NCBI GenBank assembly: GCA_000981645.1
Contig: LAQC01000001.1
Span: 42,532-85,060, forward strand
Direction of reading: 5' to 3'
Source of the DNA: Cryomorphaceae bacterium ASP10-05a
Lineage (GTDB): Bacteria > Bacteroidota > Bacteroidia > Flavobacteriales_D > Sanyastnellaceae
Length of the DNA: 42,529 bases
Shown: piece after piece, positions 15,003 through 23,592 of the stretch
How the letters are laid out: every line of letters begins with the position of its first letter
Numbering within the stretch: the first letter of the stretch is position 1
Notes under the pieces: model-generated
What the model saw: only the letters and a program-made list of their open reading frames with translations
Told to the model about the DNA's origin: nothing
Databases searched by the model: none
Position numbers and translations under genes: made by a program

Positions 15003-17846
15003 TTAGGCGGTTTTACGCCCTATTCTATTGGTTCTAATCCGTTCTATAATAGCTATGATAGTTCCCAATATCATGATTAAACATCCTATCCATAAGATAT
15101 TTATCTGTGGAAATTTCACTGCTCTCATTACTATAAAGTCTCTGTAATTCTCAGATTTCTCAGCATGTTCTAAGGTGATTTCTGCTGTGCCATCCTTAGG
15201 CTGAATAAGTTTAATAGTCGCTTTAAAGCCCTCTTTTACCAGGGTGATTTCTTCTCCTACAGCTTGATTTCCTCTTACTAGAAATCTAGAGGTGAGGAGC
15301 GTATCCTTTTCTTCAGAGGTGAAGTGCATGTATGTTTTAAGTACAATATCTGAAGATAGAAATCCGAAAATTGCCTTTTCCTCTCCCATGGGTCTCAGGC
15401 TATCCACTATGAGCAACCCTTCTGTAAGCTTTAAGGTATCTCCCAGAAGCATTTTGGTTTCTTTCATTGGAAGAAATCCTAAACTGTCTGTTTTCAGTTT
15501 GTCTATCTGTGCAAACTTTAGGAAAGTAAACAAATCTTCATTCCCGTAATGCTTCGTGTCTGGCTCTGGCGCATTTCCGAATGTCTCATTGATTTGAATT
15601 CTAGGAGAGAGCGTAAATTCTTTTTCTCCTGGGTTAAATCCTCTCCATTTTTTAGCACGGTCGAGTTGTGTTTCTGTAGGCGCTGGCAGTGGATACCAGT
15701 GCGTTTCCATATCTTCTATAAAAGTAGGAGAGCTGGTGTGGTCTTGCTTTGCAATGAAGAAAACAGGTAAATTCTGAATCAATCGATAGGCTATATCATC
15801 TTTTTGGAATGAATTGGCCACTTGCGAATAATAGTCTATGTGGTAGTAAGCATTTCTGCCATCAGAATCATACCCCGTATAGGTAGTCATATAATTACCC
15901 ATGGTAAGGGTATCACCCTTATACATAAGTTGGTCTTCTTTACTATTTATTCCTCCGCCTAAACCTGTAATGTCTGTGCTTTTAGTGGTAGATATAATAT
16001 CTTGTTGACTTTGACTAACCAGTGCACCGAAAATTAATAGACCAAATCCTACGTGGGCTATAGGGCTTCCACCTTTTCTGATGTTTCCTTTGAGCACTCT
16101 AATAAGGTAATCCGCATTAGCCACTACAGCGAATATTGAGGTGAATAGTAACACATAATTGGAAGGGTAGGTGTTGTCTTCAAATCCCCAAACAAAGAGG
16201 AAGAATGCTGTAATGGCTGCTGAAATAATAAGCGATAGACTAACGGCCTTGAACCATTTGCCGCCATCATTCTTGCCATATTTCATAAACTGGGTAGTTC
16301 CTATAAAGAGTGTAATTAACACGGTAAATGGAATCTGCCATCTGTTATAGATATTTACCACATCAGAACCTATAGAAAGTTTTCCTTCTGCTAAGCTAGC
16401 GGCCCATTCCCATCCTGTAAGGTTGGCTATGTTCGCATAGATACTTTGAAATGGACTAGCTACATGATTGAATACAGGTATGCTGGTCCAGATGGTGATT
16501 TGCAACGCTGAAATAAACAGTACTAACCCTCCTATAAACATCCAGAACTCTCGACTAACCAATGGCTCGTCTTCATCTGTTCGGTAATGCTTGGTGTATG
16601 CTTTTACCGTATAGACTGCCGATAAGAGAAGGAATAAAACTACAAAAGCTGCAGGAGCATATTCGAATCTCACCGCGTCTGTATCCAGCAAGTAAAGTCC
16701 TATCCCTAAGACGAAAATCAGGAATGAAGCCCAACTGTAAATTTTTCTTTCCAGTACATCTTTATGCAGCATGGCCACTGCCATTCCTACGAAGAAAAGC
16801 AAGTAAATCAGTAGCTGAGGAAGAATACCGCTCTCCACAAAACTGTGTACTGAGCTTTCTCCTAAAATCCCACTTCGGGTAAGGAATGTAGAATAAAGGA
16901 TGAAGATAAAACTCAGAATGATGAATAAAAAAGCAGAAAACAGACTCTTAGGTTTGTGCTTGTTGATGAGCATTATGTGAGCTCCCGCCACGAGAATAAT
17001 CCATGGAACTAGAGATGCGTTTTCTACAGGATCCCAAGCCCAAAATCCTCCAAAAGTAAGTGACTCATACGCCCAAGCTCCTCCCATGAGAATACCTGTA
17101 CCTAAAATCATGACGGAGAAAAATGTCCAGGGAAGTGCTGGCTTAATCCAGCCTGAATAATCTCTTTTCCATAATCCTGCGATGGCAAAAGCGAATGGAA
17201 CCACTGTGCTGGCAAACCCTAAAAACAGGGTAGGAGGGTGTATGGTCATCCAGTAATTCTGTAGCAGTGGATTTAGTCCTCTACCATCAGCGAAGAGTAA
17301 ACTCAAATAACTTTCTGAAGAGGCCCACGGCATGAGTATGGTTTCGGGTAATTCTCTATTCAGAATAAACGGGTTACTTCCGAATTTATAATCCGCAAAG
17401 TATACTCCCAGGAGCATAGATGAGATAAACACTTGGACCAATGCTAGAATGGTCATGGTGTGTTTTTCCCAGTTTTTTCCTTTGAGAATAAGAAGTCCAC
17501 CTAGCACGATATGCCAAAAACTCCAGAGTAGGAAACTGCCTTCCTGACCACTCCAGAATGCAGAAAACACATACTTCATAGGCATGGTCTTACTGCTGTA
17601 CTTGTACACGTAATTATACTCGTACTGGTGATTCATAAACAGATAAAACAGTGTGCCTATCACCATAAAAACAGAAAGTCCATGTATGATAAAACCTATT
17701 CTACCTAATTTTTTCCATGAGGCTGCTGATTCTTCTTTTGTAGAAAAGTAATAGCTTACCATAGAAAATATAGCTGCTGAAAAAGCGAGTGCTATAAAGA
17801 ATTCTCCTATTTGACCTGGGAGCAGGTTTTCTCCGATGTACTCCAT
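15003..17846 (-). CDS. ccmF: Cytochrome c maturation heme lyase CcmF
   Basis: This large inner-membrane protein (947 residues) ligates heme to apocytochrome c. The tryptophan-rich heme-handling motif GGFWAWDPVENASLVPW is present with flanking conserved blocks (TIHPPTLFLGFASTVVPFA, VAGAHIMLI, STFLTRSGILGESSVHSF). About fifteen hydrophobic helices precede a long periplasmic domain of about 270 residues, and a final helix (INILWIGCLIMILGTIIAII) anchors the C-terminus. It is considerably longer than the proteobacterial protein (about 650 residues) because of the C-terminal periplasmic part. The ATG directly follows the TAA of ccmE, and it is last in the minus-strand ccm cluster. Confidence 0.93.
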   Translation of the reverse strand: MEYIGENLLPGQIGEFFIALAFSAAIFSMVSYYFSTKEESAASWKKLGRIGFIIHGLSVFMVIGTLFYLFMNHQYEYNYVYKYSSKTMPMKYVFSAFWSGQEGSFLLWSFWHIVLGGLLILKGKNWEKHTMTILALVQVFISSMLLGVYFADYKFGSNPFILNRELPETILMPWASSESYLSLLFADGRGLNPLLQNYWMTIHPPTLFLGFASTVVPFAFAIAGLWKRDYSGWIKPALPWTFFSVMILGTGILMGGAWAYESLTFGGFWAWDPVENASLVPWIILVAGAHIMLINKHKPKSLFSAFLFIILSFIFILYSTFLTRSGILGESSVHSFVESGILPQLLIYLLFFVGMAVAMLHKDVLERKIYSWASFLIFVLGIGLYLLDTDAVRFEYAPAAFVVLFLLLSAVYTVKAYTKHYRTDEDEPLVSREFWMFIGGLVLFISALQITIWTSIPVFNHVASPFQSIYANIANLTGWEWAASLAEGKLSIGSDVVNIYNRWQIPFTVLITLFIGTTQFMKYGKNDGGKWFKAVSLSLIISAAITAFFLFVWGFEDNTYPSNYVLLFTSIFAVVANADYLIRVLKGNIRKGGSPIAHVGFGLLIFGALVSQSQQDIISTTKSTDITGLGGGINSKEDQLMYKGDTLTMGNYMTTYTGYDSDGRNAYYHIDYYSQVANSFQKDDIAYRLIQNLPVFFIAKQDHTSSPTFIEDMETHWYPLPAPTETQLDRAKKWRGFNPGEKEFTLSPRIQINETFGNAPEPDTKHYGNEDLFTFLKFAQIDKLKTDSLGFLPMKETKMLLGDTLKLTEGLLIVDSLRPMGEEKAIFGFLSSDIVLKTYMHFTSEEKDTLLTSRFLVRGNQAVGEEITLVKEGFKATIKLIQPKDGTAEITLEHAEKSENYRDFIVMRAVKFPQINILWIGCLIMILGTIIAIIERIRTNRIGRKTA

Positions 17847-18251
17847 TTAATTAGCAGATGCTTGTAGGTCTATCAAGTGTTTTTGGTCATTGTATTTGGA
17901 TGGACATTTCATTTGCATATCATGCCCACGAAATTTCCCGTCTTCTACATAACCAAATAAATTTATGGATTCAGACTGTTCGAACCCTTGTTGTTTGGCT
18001 TCGTTGAGATATACTTTACTAATTCCACCTTCACTATCTACCATAGTAAATACAGTGAGTGCCGCATTTTCTTCAGGATTATAAATGATAGGTTCTTCTC
18101 TGATGAGTTTCCCGTTTATTTTATAATCTACTCCAGGATTAGAAAAAGCGGTAGCGAATGTTTCGGCTTTCCCGCTACCTCCTAGTGCTGATACCATAGC
18201 TGCTATAGCTACTCCAGCTAGGATGATTAGGGCTATTTCTGACTTTTTCAT
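17847..18251 (-). CDS. ccmE: Periplasmic heme chaperone CcmE, cysteine type
   Basis: This 134-residue membrane-anchored OB-fold protein carries heme from CcmC to CcmF. It has an N-terminal helix (IALIILAGVAIAAMVSAL) and beta-rich core (VDYKINGKLIRE, LTVFTMVD, ESINLFGYVEDGKF). The heme attachment region reads QMKCPSKYND. The canonical proteobacterial motif is HxxxY, while here a Cys takes the His position (CxxxY), as in the known cysteine-type CcmE of some sulfate reducers. It overlaps ccmD by 4 bases and abuts ccmF, so it is co-transcribed. Confidence 0.88.
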   Translation of the reverse strand: MKKSEIALIILAGVAIAAMVSALGGSGKAETFATAFSNPGVDYKINGKLIREEPIIYNPEENAALTVFTMVDSEGGISKVYLNEAKQQGFEQSESINLFGYVEDGKFRGHDMQMKCPSKYNDQKHLIDLQASAN

Positions 18252-18451
18252 TTCTTGTTGTTTTCTAAGTCTTTGATCTTTTTATCTAATCTAAACAGGT
18301 AAGCAAACAGGCCGGTAGCTATACTTACCGCAACAGCTATCACGACTTTTATTTTACCTGATTCGAAGAAATACTCTTCCAATGCTCCGTCTTGAGCTTG
18401 GCACTGCAAGGTAAAAAGTAGAAGTAATATCAGTATCACTATTCTATTCAT
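18248..18451 (-). CDS. ccmD: CcmD-family small membrane protein
   Basis: The 67-residue protein has a cleavable-looking N-terminus (MNRIVILILLLLFTLQCQA). One membrane helix follows (VVIAVAVSIATGLFAYLFRL), ending in a charged tail (DKKIKDLENNKK). CcmD helps release holo-CcmE from the CcmABC complex. The call rests on size, topology and position: 4-base overlaps with ccmC upstream and ccmE downstream. The N-terminal hydrophobic segment makes it somewhat larger than classical CcmD. Confidence 0.82.
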   Translation of the reverse strand: MNRIVILILLLLFTLQCQAQDGALEEYFFESGKIKVVIAVAVSIATGLFAYLFRLDKKIKDLENNKK

Positions 18452-19479
18452 GACTGTGTGTTTTTCAGATTAGAAATTCTATAATGCAGGTTGTAAATCC
18501 ATATTCCAGTGATTATCCATCCCGCACATGCTGGATAAAAAACCATTCGAAGATTGCTGTCTAGATCATAAGAGCTAAAAGCAGGGTTTCCATCTTCTCC
18601 TGGATGAAGAGATGCTGCGCCTGTTAGTCTCGGTAGAACCATGATAAGAGCCATAGTCATAAAGAAAGATAGGATGTTATAAACGGCTGCTATCTTGCCT
18701 TTATTCGGTTTGTCCTCAGCAGATTTTCTAAGGATGAAATAGGCTGCTAAGAGTAAAAATGAAACTGCTGCACCATTTAGTTTGGCATCTGTAGTCCACC
18801 AGTCTCCCCATGCAAACCGAGCCCAGATACTTCCTGTGATAAGTCCTAATGAGCAGAATATCAATGCGATCTTAGCTGAAGAGGCTGCTTTTAGGTCGTA
18901 TTCTATTTTGTCAGAGTTTAAATAGCGGATAGAGTACCACAGAGATAATCCCATAAGCACAAACATGGTAAACCACATCGGCACATGAAAGTTTAAGTTT
19001 CTAATGGTGTCGAAAATTCTAAGTTGAAACGGGAATTCGAATGGAATTTCCTCCCCAGAAGAAAAGGCTACATTGGTATATTCTGCTGAAGCAGCAGGAT
19101 TCCCTTTGGATTGGTCTATACGAAAAGCAGCGGGTAAGAACATGCTTCCAGTTCTGTCATTCGAAAGAAATAGATCCATTACCGTTTTATCTATGTCTGC
19201 GGGGACATTCACGCTGAACTCAGCATGTACGTTATCCTTTATGTCTAAGACAGTAATGGGAATAGCTCTTACAGAATCTACTCTTAAAAAACCTTTAAGT
19301 GAGGATGAGTAGTCTACGAAATGGGAATTGTATCCAGTAACAGAAAATGTGTTTTGACCTAAAACTAGCTCAGTCTTATCTGTTTGAATGATTCCAGGTT
19401 CCAGTGGTCTTAAGAAACTAAAAGCGGTAGCGTATATCACTAAAAGAGCTCCTACTATTTTCCACCAATTTTTTGCCAT
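18448..19479 (-). CDS. ccmC: Heme handling protein CcmC with N-terminal periplasmic domain
   Basis: The membrane half (from about residue 165) has the CcmC hallmarks: FHVPMWFTMFV with a heme-ligand His, the tryptophan-rich WGDWWTTDAKLNGAAVSFL, and SLHPGED as second His. It presents heme to CcmE. The 343-residue length exceeds the usual 220-250 because about 140 residues lie between the first helix and the second. That insert is beta-rich (ELVLGQNTFSVTGYN ... HAEFSVNVPADIDKTV) and predicted periplasmic. The downstream overlap with ccmD indicates an operon. A 127-base gap separates it from ccmB. Confidence 0.88.
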   Translation of the reverse strand: MAKNWWKIVGALLVIYATAFSFLRPLEPGIIQTDKTELVLGQNTFSVTGYNSHFVDYSSSLKGFLRVDSVRAIPITVLDIKDNVHAEFSVNVPADIDKTVMDLFLSNDRTGSMFLPAAFRIDQSKGNPAASAEYTNVAFSSGEEIPFEFPFQLRIFDTIRNLNFHVPMWFTMFVLMGLSLWYSIRYLNSDKIEYDLKAASSAKIALIFCSLGLITGSIWARFAWGDWWTTDAKLNGAAVSFLLLAAYFILRKSAEDKPNKGKIAAVYNILSFFMTMALIMVLPRLTGAASLHPGEDGNPAFSSYDLDSNLRMVFYPACAGWIITGIWIYNLHYRISNLKNTQS

Positions 19480-19571
19480 TTAATCGTGCAGGTTTAAATC
19501 AAATATTAAAAGAAGAGCCTCTCTAAAACAGGGTTAAATCCATGAGATTGAAGCGTCTGAAATTTTAATAG

Positions 19572-19602
19572 AACGCTCTAAAGGGTTTAGGTCTAGAGCG
19601 CT
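19572..19602 (-). terminator. Weak hairpin between ccmB and ccmC
   Basis: CGCTCTA and TAGAGCG form a 7-bp stem with a 13-base loop, just past the ccmB stop. On the minus strand it is followed by TTCTATTAAAATTTC rather than a clean T run. It could be a weak terminator or attenuator between ccmB and the rest of the cluster. Confidence 0.4.
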
Positions 19603-19606
19603 TGTT

Positions 19607-20278
19607 TTACTGCCGCCAAAGATAAGGAAACAAAACATAACTTAATGTGATAACGGCTACATTAAGCGTTAAAAGTCCCAACAGAAAATTCATGTTTCCA
19701 GATGCGCTGACACCGCTTAAAGCTTGTGCTGAATATTTCTGACTGATTAAGATCAAAGGGAATAACAGAGGCAACCCTAGAACGGTAATGATGCCACCTT
19801 TAAAATCTAGCTGAGAAGCTATAGCTGAAATGATGGTTAGTATTCCGCTCAAGCCTAAAGAGGTGAGCACTAGGCCTATGAAAAAGCTTGAGAAATTGAT
19901 ATCCTCTAAGACATTGGTGCCTAGAAACAGAGCAAATATAGCTAGGCCGATAATAGAGAGAGTCAGCATTAAAAAGCTGTTATATATAATCTTAGCGAGT
20001 ATAAGTGCCTTCGGGTTTACCAAGAAATAGAGATAGAAATGCTTTCCTCCGGTTTCATTTTTAAAACTACCTGAGATCGCATTGAATCCAGAGAATATGA
20101 TGATGATCCAGAATAGGGCATTCCATACTTCTGCAGTGGGCATTTTCTTAAATGTGAGAAAACAAGTGTACACAGTAGCTAACAGAAAGAGAACCATTCC
20201 AGCCAATGACTCTAGACTTTTATATTCTAGAGAGATGTCTTTTTTTATAAGTGTTAGTATTTGCCTATGAAGTTTCAC
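19607..20278 (-). CDS. ccmB: Heme exporter/ABC permease subunit CcmB
   Basis: CcmB is the membrane permease that works with CcmA and CcmC on heme loading of CcmE. The protein (about 223 residues) begins LIKKDISLEYKSLESLAGMVLFLLATVYTC and has six hydrophobic helices. It contains FNAISGSFKNETGGKHFYLYFL and QLDFKGGIITVLGLPLLFPLILIS, both typical of CcmB. The ORF-track start is a TTG at 20287 that lies inside a perfect -7 box, so the GTG at 20278 is more likely. It is first in the ccm cluster on the minus strand. No ccmA ATPase gene is in the window. Confidence 0.88.
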   Translation of the reverse strand: MKLHRQILTLIKKDISLEYKSLESLAGMVLFLLATVYTCFLTFKKMPTAEVWNALFWIIIIFSGFNAISGSFKNETGGKHFYLYFLVNPKALILAKIIYNSFLMLTLSIIGLAIFALFLGTNVLEDINFSSFFIGLVLTSLGLSGILTIISAIASQLDFKGGIITVLGLPLLFPLILISQKYSAQALSGVSASGNMNFLLGLLTLNVAVITLSYVLFPYLWRQ

Positions 20279-20284
20279 GCGGTG

Positions 20285-20292
20285 CAAATTTA
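20285..20292 (-). promoter_or_regulatory. -7 promoter element for ccmB
   Basis: The minus strand reads TAAATTTG, an exact TAnnTTTG match, 6 bases before the GTG at 20278. It overlaps the TTG start given in the ORF track. Confidence 0.5.
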
Positions 20293-20315
20293 ATAGAACA
20301 GAAAAGATAAAGCCT

Positions 20316-22151
20316 TTATTTAAGGATAAAGAAAGTTCCAGAGATGATTTCTCCTTCTACTATGAAATGATAAGTGAAATTGGAGGAGGAACTGCTAAAG
20401 GAATTAACATCCACTTTCACCGTTTTAGATAAAGCGGTAGAGAAAGAGTCAGTGAAAACTTCTTTTCCAGTAATGTCTCTTATCACAAGCTTGAACTTAC
20501 CTGTGAATGGAACATTCCACGTAACCCATTTAGCGGAAGGGTTAGGATAGGGAAGTACAGAAGAAGCTATGAAGTAGCTTTCCTTCACTGCATTTTCTGT
20601 AGGTGTTTCCTCTATAAAGACCTCCTCACTATACTCGAAGTGGGTGAAGCCTGAATTGGGATTGATTATCTCTATCTCAATGATTTCTTCTTCTTCTTCT
20701 TCTTGTGGAGCATAGTCCAAGAGGGTTATTCCAGTGTTTTCGGTAAGGAGATAATGACTGTTAACCTCTAAATCATAGTAGGTTTCTTCCATTCCGTTTG
20801 GCCATATAACTGCTATCGAATCTACTGTGTTTCTTGTCGCCAATCCGAAATGTTTGGCAGCCATATTTTGAGAGCAGTAACCTGATCCTCCAACCATTTC
20901 GTCTATTAAAAGAAGCGAATCTGAGAAGACTTTAAGTTTTGTTCCTATGGCGTTTCTGTTTGAAATAGTTCCTTCTAGCTCCAGCTGTATCCAATTTCCT
21001 CTTGAATTCTCGTTAATGAAGATTTGATTTTCATCGTTTGAGCTGGTGTTAGCAAGCAGTAAATCAATTCCACCGTTTCTGTTAAAGTCGAATGAAGCAG
21101 CTCCATACCCGCCCATCATACTTTCCATAGCTTCTCCTTCTTCTATGATGTCTGTATATGTGCCATCTCCATTGTTTCTATAGAGTAGATTTGAGAAATT
21201 CCCCATATAATACATGTTGTTGATGAAAATATCTTCATCAGTATCATTGTCATAGTCTAAGAAAAAAGTCCCCCAGCTCATTCCGAAATTTCCTACGCCA
21301 GCTTCTTCAGTCACATTGGTAAATGTTCCGTCACCGTTATTGCGCAGCAAATCATTAGCAAGGAGATTAGCCAAGTAAATATCCATATCTCCATCTAAAT
21401 CATAGTCTGCTATATTTACCCCCATGCCTTGGCGAGCAAGATTGGTGTTTGATTCTACGCTTACGTCTGTAAATGTTCCATTTCCATTATTTCTATAAAG
21501 GATAAATTCCTGATTGCCGTCATGAGTGAGGTATAAATCCACATCATTATCCATGTCATAATCGAAAAACAAAGCTCCCATAGCTATAAGATTGTCAGTA
21601 AGGCCATAGGCTTGAACTTCTTCAGTAAAGACAAAATTGCCTTGATTGATATATAGAAAGTTCGGAGAGTTTATGTTAGCTACATAAAGATCGAGAAGGC
21701 CGTCCAGATTAATGTCTACCGTGTTTAGGCTATTTGGAAAACTTCCTTGGACCAACTCTGCAGTATTGGTGACGTCTGTAAACGAACCGTCTCCATTGTT
21801 TTTAAACAGGTAGCTGTCATCTAGATAATTAGCTACGAATAGGTCATCCCAACCATCATTGTCAAAGTCAGCCCAAATGGATGCTCTACTAAACTCGTTT
21901 AAATCTAAACCTAGAAGAGGTGCCATGTCAACAAAGATAGAATCACCTTGGTTTTCGAAAAACAGATTTTCTTCTTGGCTGGCAGAGACATAAAAATCAA
22001 AGTCACCGTCATTGTCATAATCACAAACAGAAACACCATTGCTTCCATTGGCATGGGTTATTCCTAGGGAGTCTGTGAATTCCACAAAGCCACTTTGTGA
22101 ATAGCCTTGAAGCCCTGCTAAAAACGATATAGTGAATAGGAAAATACGCAT
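20316..22151 (-). CDS. CRTAC1-type FG-GAP/VCBS and ASPIC/UnbV protein with T9SS sorting domain
   Basis: This is a secreted protein of about 611 residues. I start it at ATG 22151 (MRIFLFTISFLAGLQGYSQ signal peptide); the ORF-track start adds 11 residues and lies upstream of a perfect -7 box. Residues about 30-400 are FG-GAP/VCBS-type repeats with calcium-binding loops such as DYDNDGDFDFY, DINLDGLLDLY and DYDLDGDMDIY, suggesting a beta-propeller. An ASPIC/UnbV domain follows (GNWIQLELEGTISNRNAIGTKL, HFGLATRNTVDSIAVIWPNG). A Glu-rich linker (about six Glu in a row) leads to a T9SS type A sorting domain (PYPNPSAKWVTWNVP, DITGKEVF). Adhesion or a matrix role is possible; function is unknown. Confidence 0.88.
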   Translation of the reverse strand: MRIFLFTISFLAGLQGYSQSGFVEFTDSLGITHANGSNGVSVCDYDNDGDFDFYVSASQEENLFFENQGDSIFVDMAPLLGLDLNEFSRASIWADFDNDGWDDLFVANYLDDSYLFKNNGDGSFTDVTNTAELVQGSFPNSLNTVDINLDGLLDLYVANINSPNFLYINQGNFVFTEEVQAYGLTDNLIAMGALFFDYDMDNDVDLYLTHDGNQEFILYRNNGNGTFTDVSVESNTNLARQGMGVNIADYDLDGDMDIYLANLLANDLLRNNGDGTFTNVTEEAGVGNFGMSWGTFFLDYDNDTDEDIFINNMYYMGNFSNLLYRNNGDGTYTDIIEEGEAMESMMGGYGAASFDFNRNGGIDLLLANTSSNDENQIFINENSRGNWIQLELEGTISNRNAIGTKLKVFSDSLLLIDEMVGGSGYCSQNMAAKHFGLATRNTVDSIAVIWPNGMEETYYDLEVNSHYLLTENTGITLLDYAPQEEEEEEIIEIEIINPNSGFTHFEYSEEVFIEETPTENAVKESYFIASSVLPYPNPSAKWVTWNVPFTGKFKLVIRDITGKEVFTDSFSTALSKTVKVDVNSFSSSSSNFTYHFIVEGEIISGTFFILK

Positions 22152-22171
22152 TAGTGTAAAAAGTACACATT

Positions 22172-22179
22172 CAAATTTA
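22172..22179 (-). promoter_or_regulatory. -7 promoter element for the CRTAC1-type gene
   Basis: The minus strand reads TAAATTTG, an exact TAnnTTTG match, 20 bases before ATG 22151. It supports the shorter start. Confidence 0.5.
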
Positions 22180-22274
22180 AGCAAAAGAGTTCTAGAAAAA
22201 AATCACAAAAGATTTAAGTCTATCTGTGCTCTAGTAAATCGACAAAACGGGAAGGAATAATACGAGTTGAGTTT

Positions 22275-23531
22275 CTAGGAAATTTCTTCGCTGATCTTCC
22301 CGTTGAGAATCACTTGAGAAATCATGTTTTCACCAAAGCTATAGGGTAAATAAGCCAAACTTTCCATGGGTTTAGTGATAATGACATTGGCTATTTTTTC
22401 AGGAGTAATGGACCCTAATTCCTTGGAGAGGTGCATGGCATATGCTCCATTCGTAGTAATGGCATTAATGCTTTCTTCTGGAAGCATTTTTTGTTTTATG
22501 CATCCCATGGCTAATACTAAGTTCATGTTTCCGTTAGGTGTGCTTCCGGGATTGTAGTCTGAGGCTAAAACGCCAATAGCACCTTCATCTATTAATGCTC
22601 TCATAGGAGCGTAAGGAATTCCTAAAAAGAAAGAGCACGAAGGAAGGCCTACGGCAGCACATTCTGATTTAGCCACTAGTGAAATATCCTCCTCTGTCAT
22701 AACCTCAAGATGGTCCACAGAAAGAGCTTGTGAATTTAAAGCTGCTTGGATTCCGCCTATACTGGTGAACTGGTTTACATGTACTTTGGGCGTGAGTCCA
22801 ACTTCTATTCCTGCTTGAAGAATTTCAGTCATTTCCTCAGGAGAGAAATATCCTGTTTCACAAAAACAATCTATAAAGTCGGCTAAGCCCTCCTCTTTAA
22901 TCACAGGAATCATTTCGTTTATGATGCTGTCTATGTATCCTCGGTGGTTTTTTTTGTATTCTAGGGGGAAAGCATGCGCGCCCAAAAATGTAGCTTTTAT
23001 AGTTATAGGGTGATTTTCTTTTAGCCTTTTGATTACTCTTAGCATCTTAAGCTCAGCATCTACTGTTAAGCCATACCCACTTTTAATTTCTATAGCACCT
23101 GTTCCCAGTTCTTTCAATTTGTCTAACCTAGCATACGCCTGCTCATAAAGTTCGTCTTCCGACATAAGAGATAGCTTATTAGCGGAATTTAAAATACCTC
23201 CTCCTTTTTCTGCTATTTCTTGGTAAGTGAGTCCTTTTAATCTGTCTAGAAATTCACCTTCACGCGTAGCTGCGAAGACCGTATGGGTGTGAGAATCGCA
23301 CCAAGCAGGGAGAACAAAACCTCCTTCTGCATCTATTATTTCCAACTTGCTCCAGTCAGAAATGCCAGGCCAATCTTTCATTTCTCCAAAGTCGGCAATC
23401 AATCCATTTTCTATGGCGAGCCATGCGTTTTCTATCAAAGGAAGAGTTTTCATTTCTCCACCTCTTCTATAGACAGGGGCTGTCTCTGAACAATTTATAA
23501 GCTGACCTATGTTTTTTATTAGTATCTTCAT
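22275..23531 (-). CDS. hutI: Imidazolonepropionase
   Basis: HutI is a zinc amidohydrolase that opens imidazolone-5-propionate to formiminoglutamate in histidine breakdown. Motifs include the metal-binding CDSHTHTVFAATREGEFLDR, IEIKSGYGLTVDAELKML, KATFLGAHAFP, PKVHVNQFT and ASDYNPGSTPNGNMNLVL. At 418 residues it has the usual length. The other hut genes (hutH, hutU, hutG) are not in this window, so the pathway is scattered or lies elsewhere. The gene is divergent from the exported protein at 23593, and a near-consensus -7 element lies 19 bases upstream. Confidence 0.93.
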   Translation of the reverse strand: MKILIKNIGQLINCSETAPVYRRGGEMKTLPLIENAWLAIENGLIADFGEMKDWPGISDWSKLEIIDAEGGFVLPAWCDSHTHTVFAATREGEFLDRLKGLTYQEIAEKGGGILNSANKLSLMSEDELYEQAYARLDKLKELGTGAIEIKSGYGLTVDAELKMLRVIKRLKENHPITIKATFLGAHAFPLEYKKNHRGYIDSIINEMIPVIKEEGLADFIDCFCETGYFSPEEMTEILQAGIEVGLTPKVHVNQFTSIGGIQAALNSQALSVDHLEVMTEEDISLVAKSECAAVGLPSCSFFLGIPYAPMRALIDEGAIGVLASDYNPGSTPNGNMNLVLAMGCIKQKMLPEESINAITTNGAYAMHLSKELGSITPEKIANVIITKPMESLAYLPYSFGENMISQVILNGKISEEIS

Positions 23532-23549
23532 AACGTAAAATCAATGAGG

Positions 23550-23557
23550 CTAAAGTA
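23550..23557 (-). promoter_or_regulatory. Possible -7 element for hutI
   Basis: The minus strand reads TACTTTAG then CC, one mismatch from TAnnTTTG, and identical to the element before the HDAC-like gene. Confidence 0.35.
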
Positions 23558-23592
23558 ATTCTTCTAGAGCTTATTCTTTTAAATATACTGGT

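Noticed and set aside
20686-20705. TTC trinucleotide run as a phase-variable repeat
   Set aside because: It encodes the Glu run of the CRTAC1-type protein in frame; a three-base unit cannot shift the frame.
22275-23531. A histidine-utilisation operon around hutI
   Set aside because: None of the neighbours is a hut gene.
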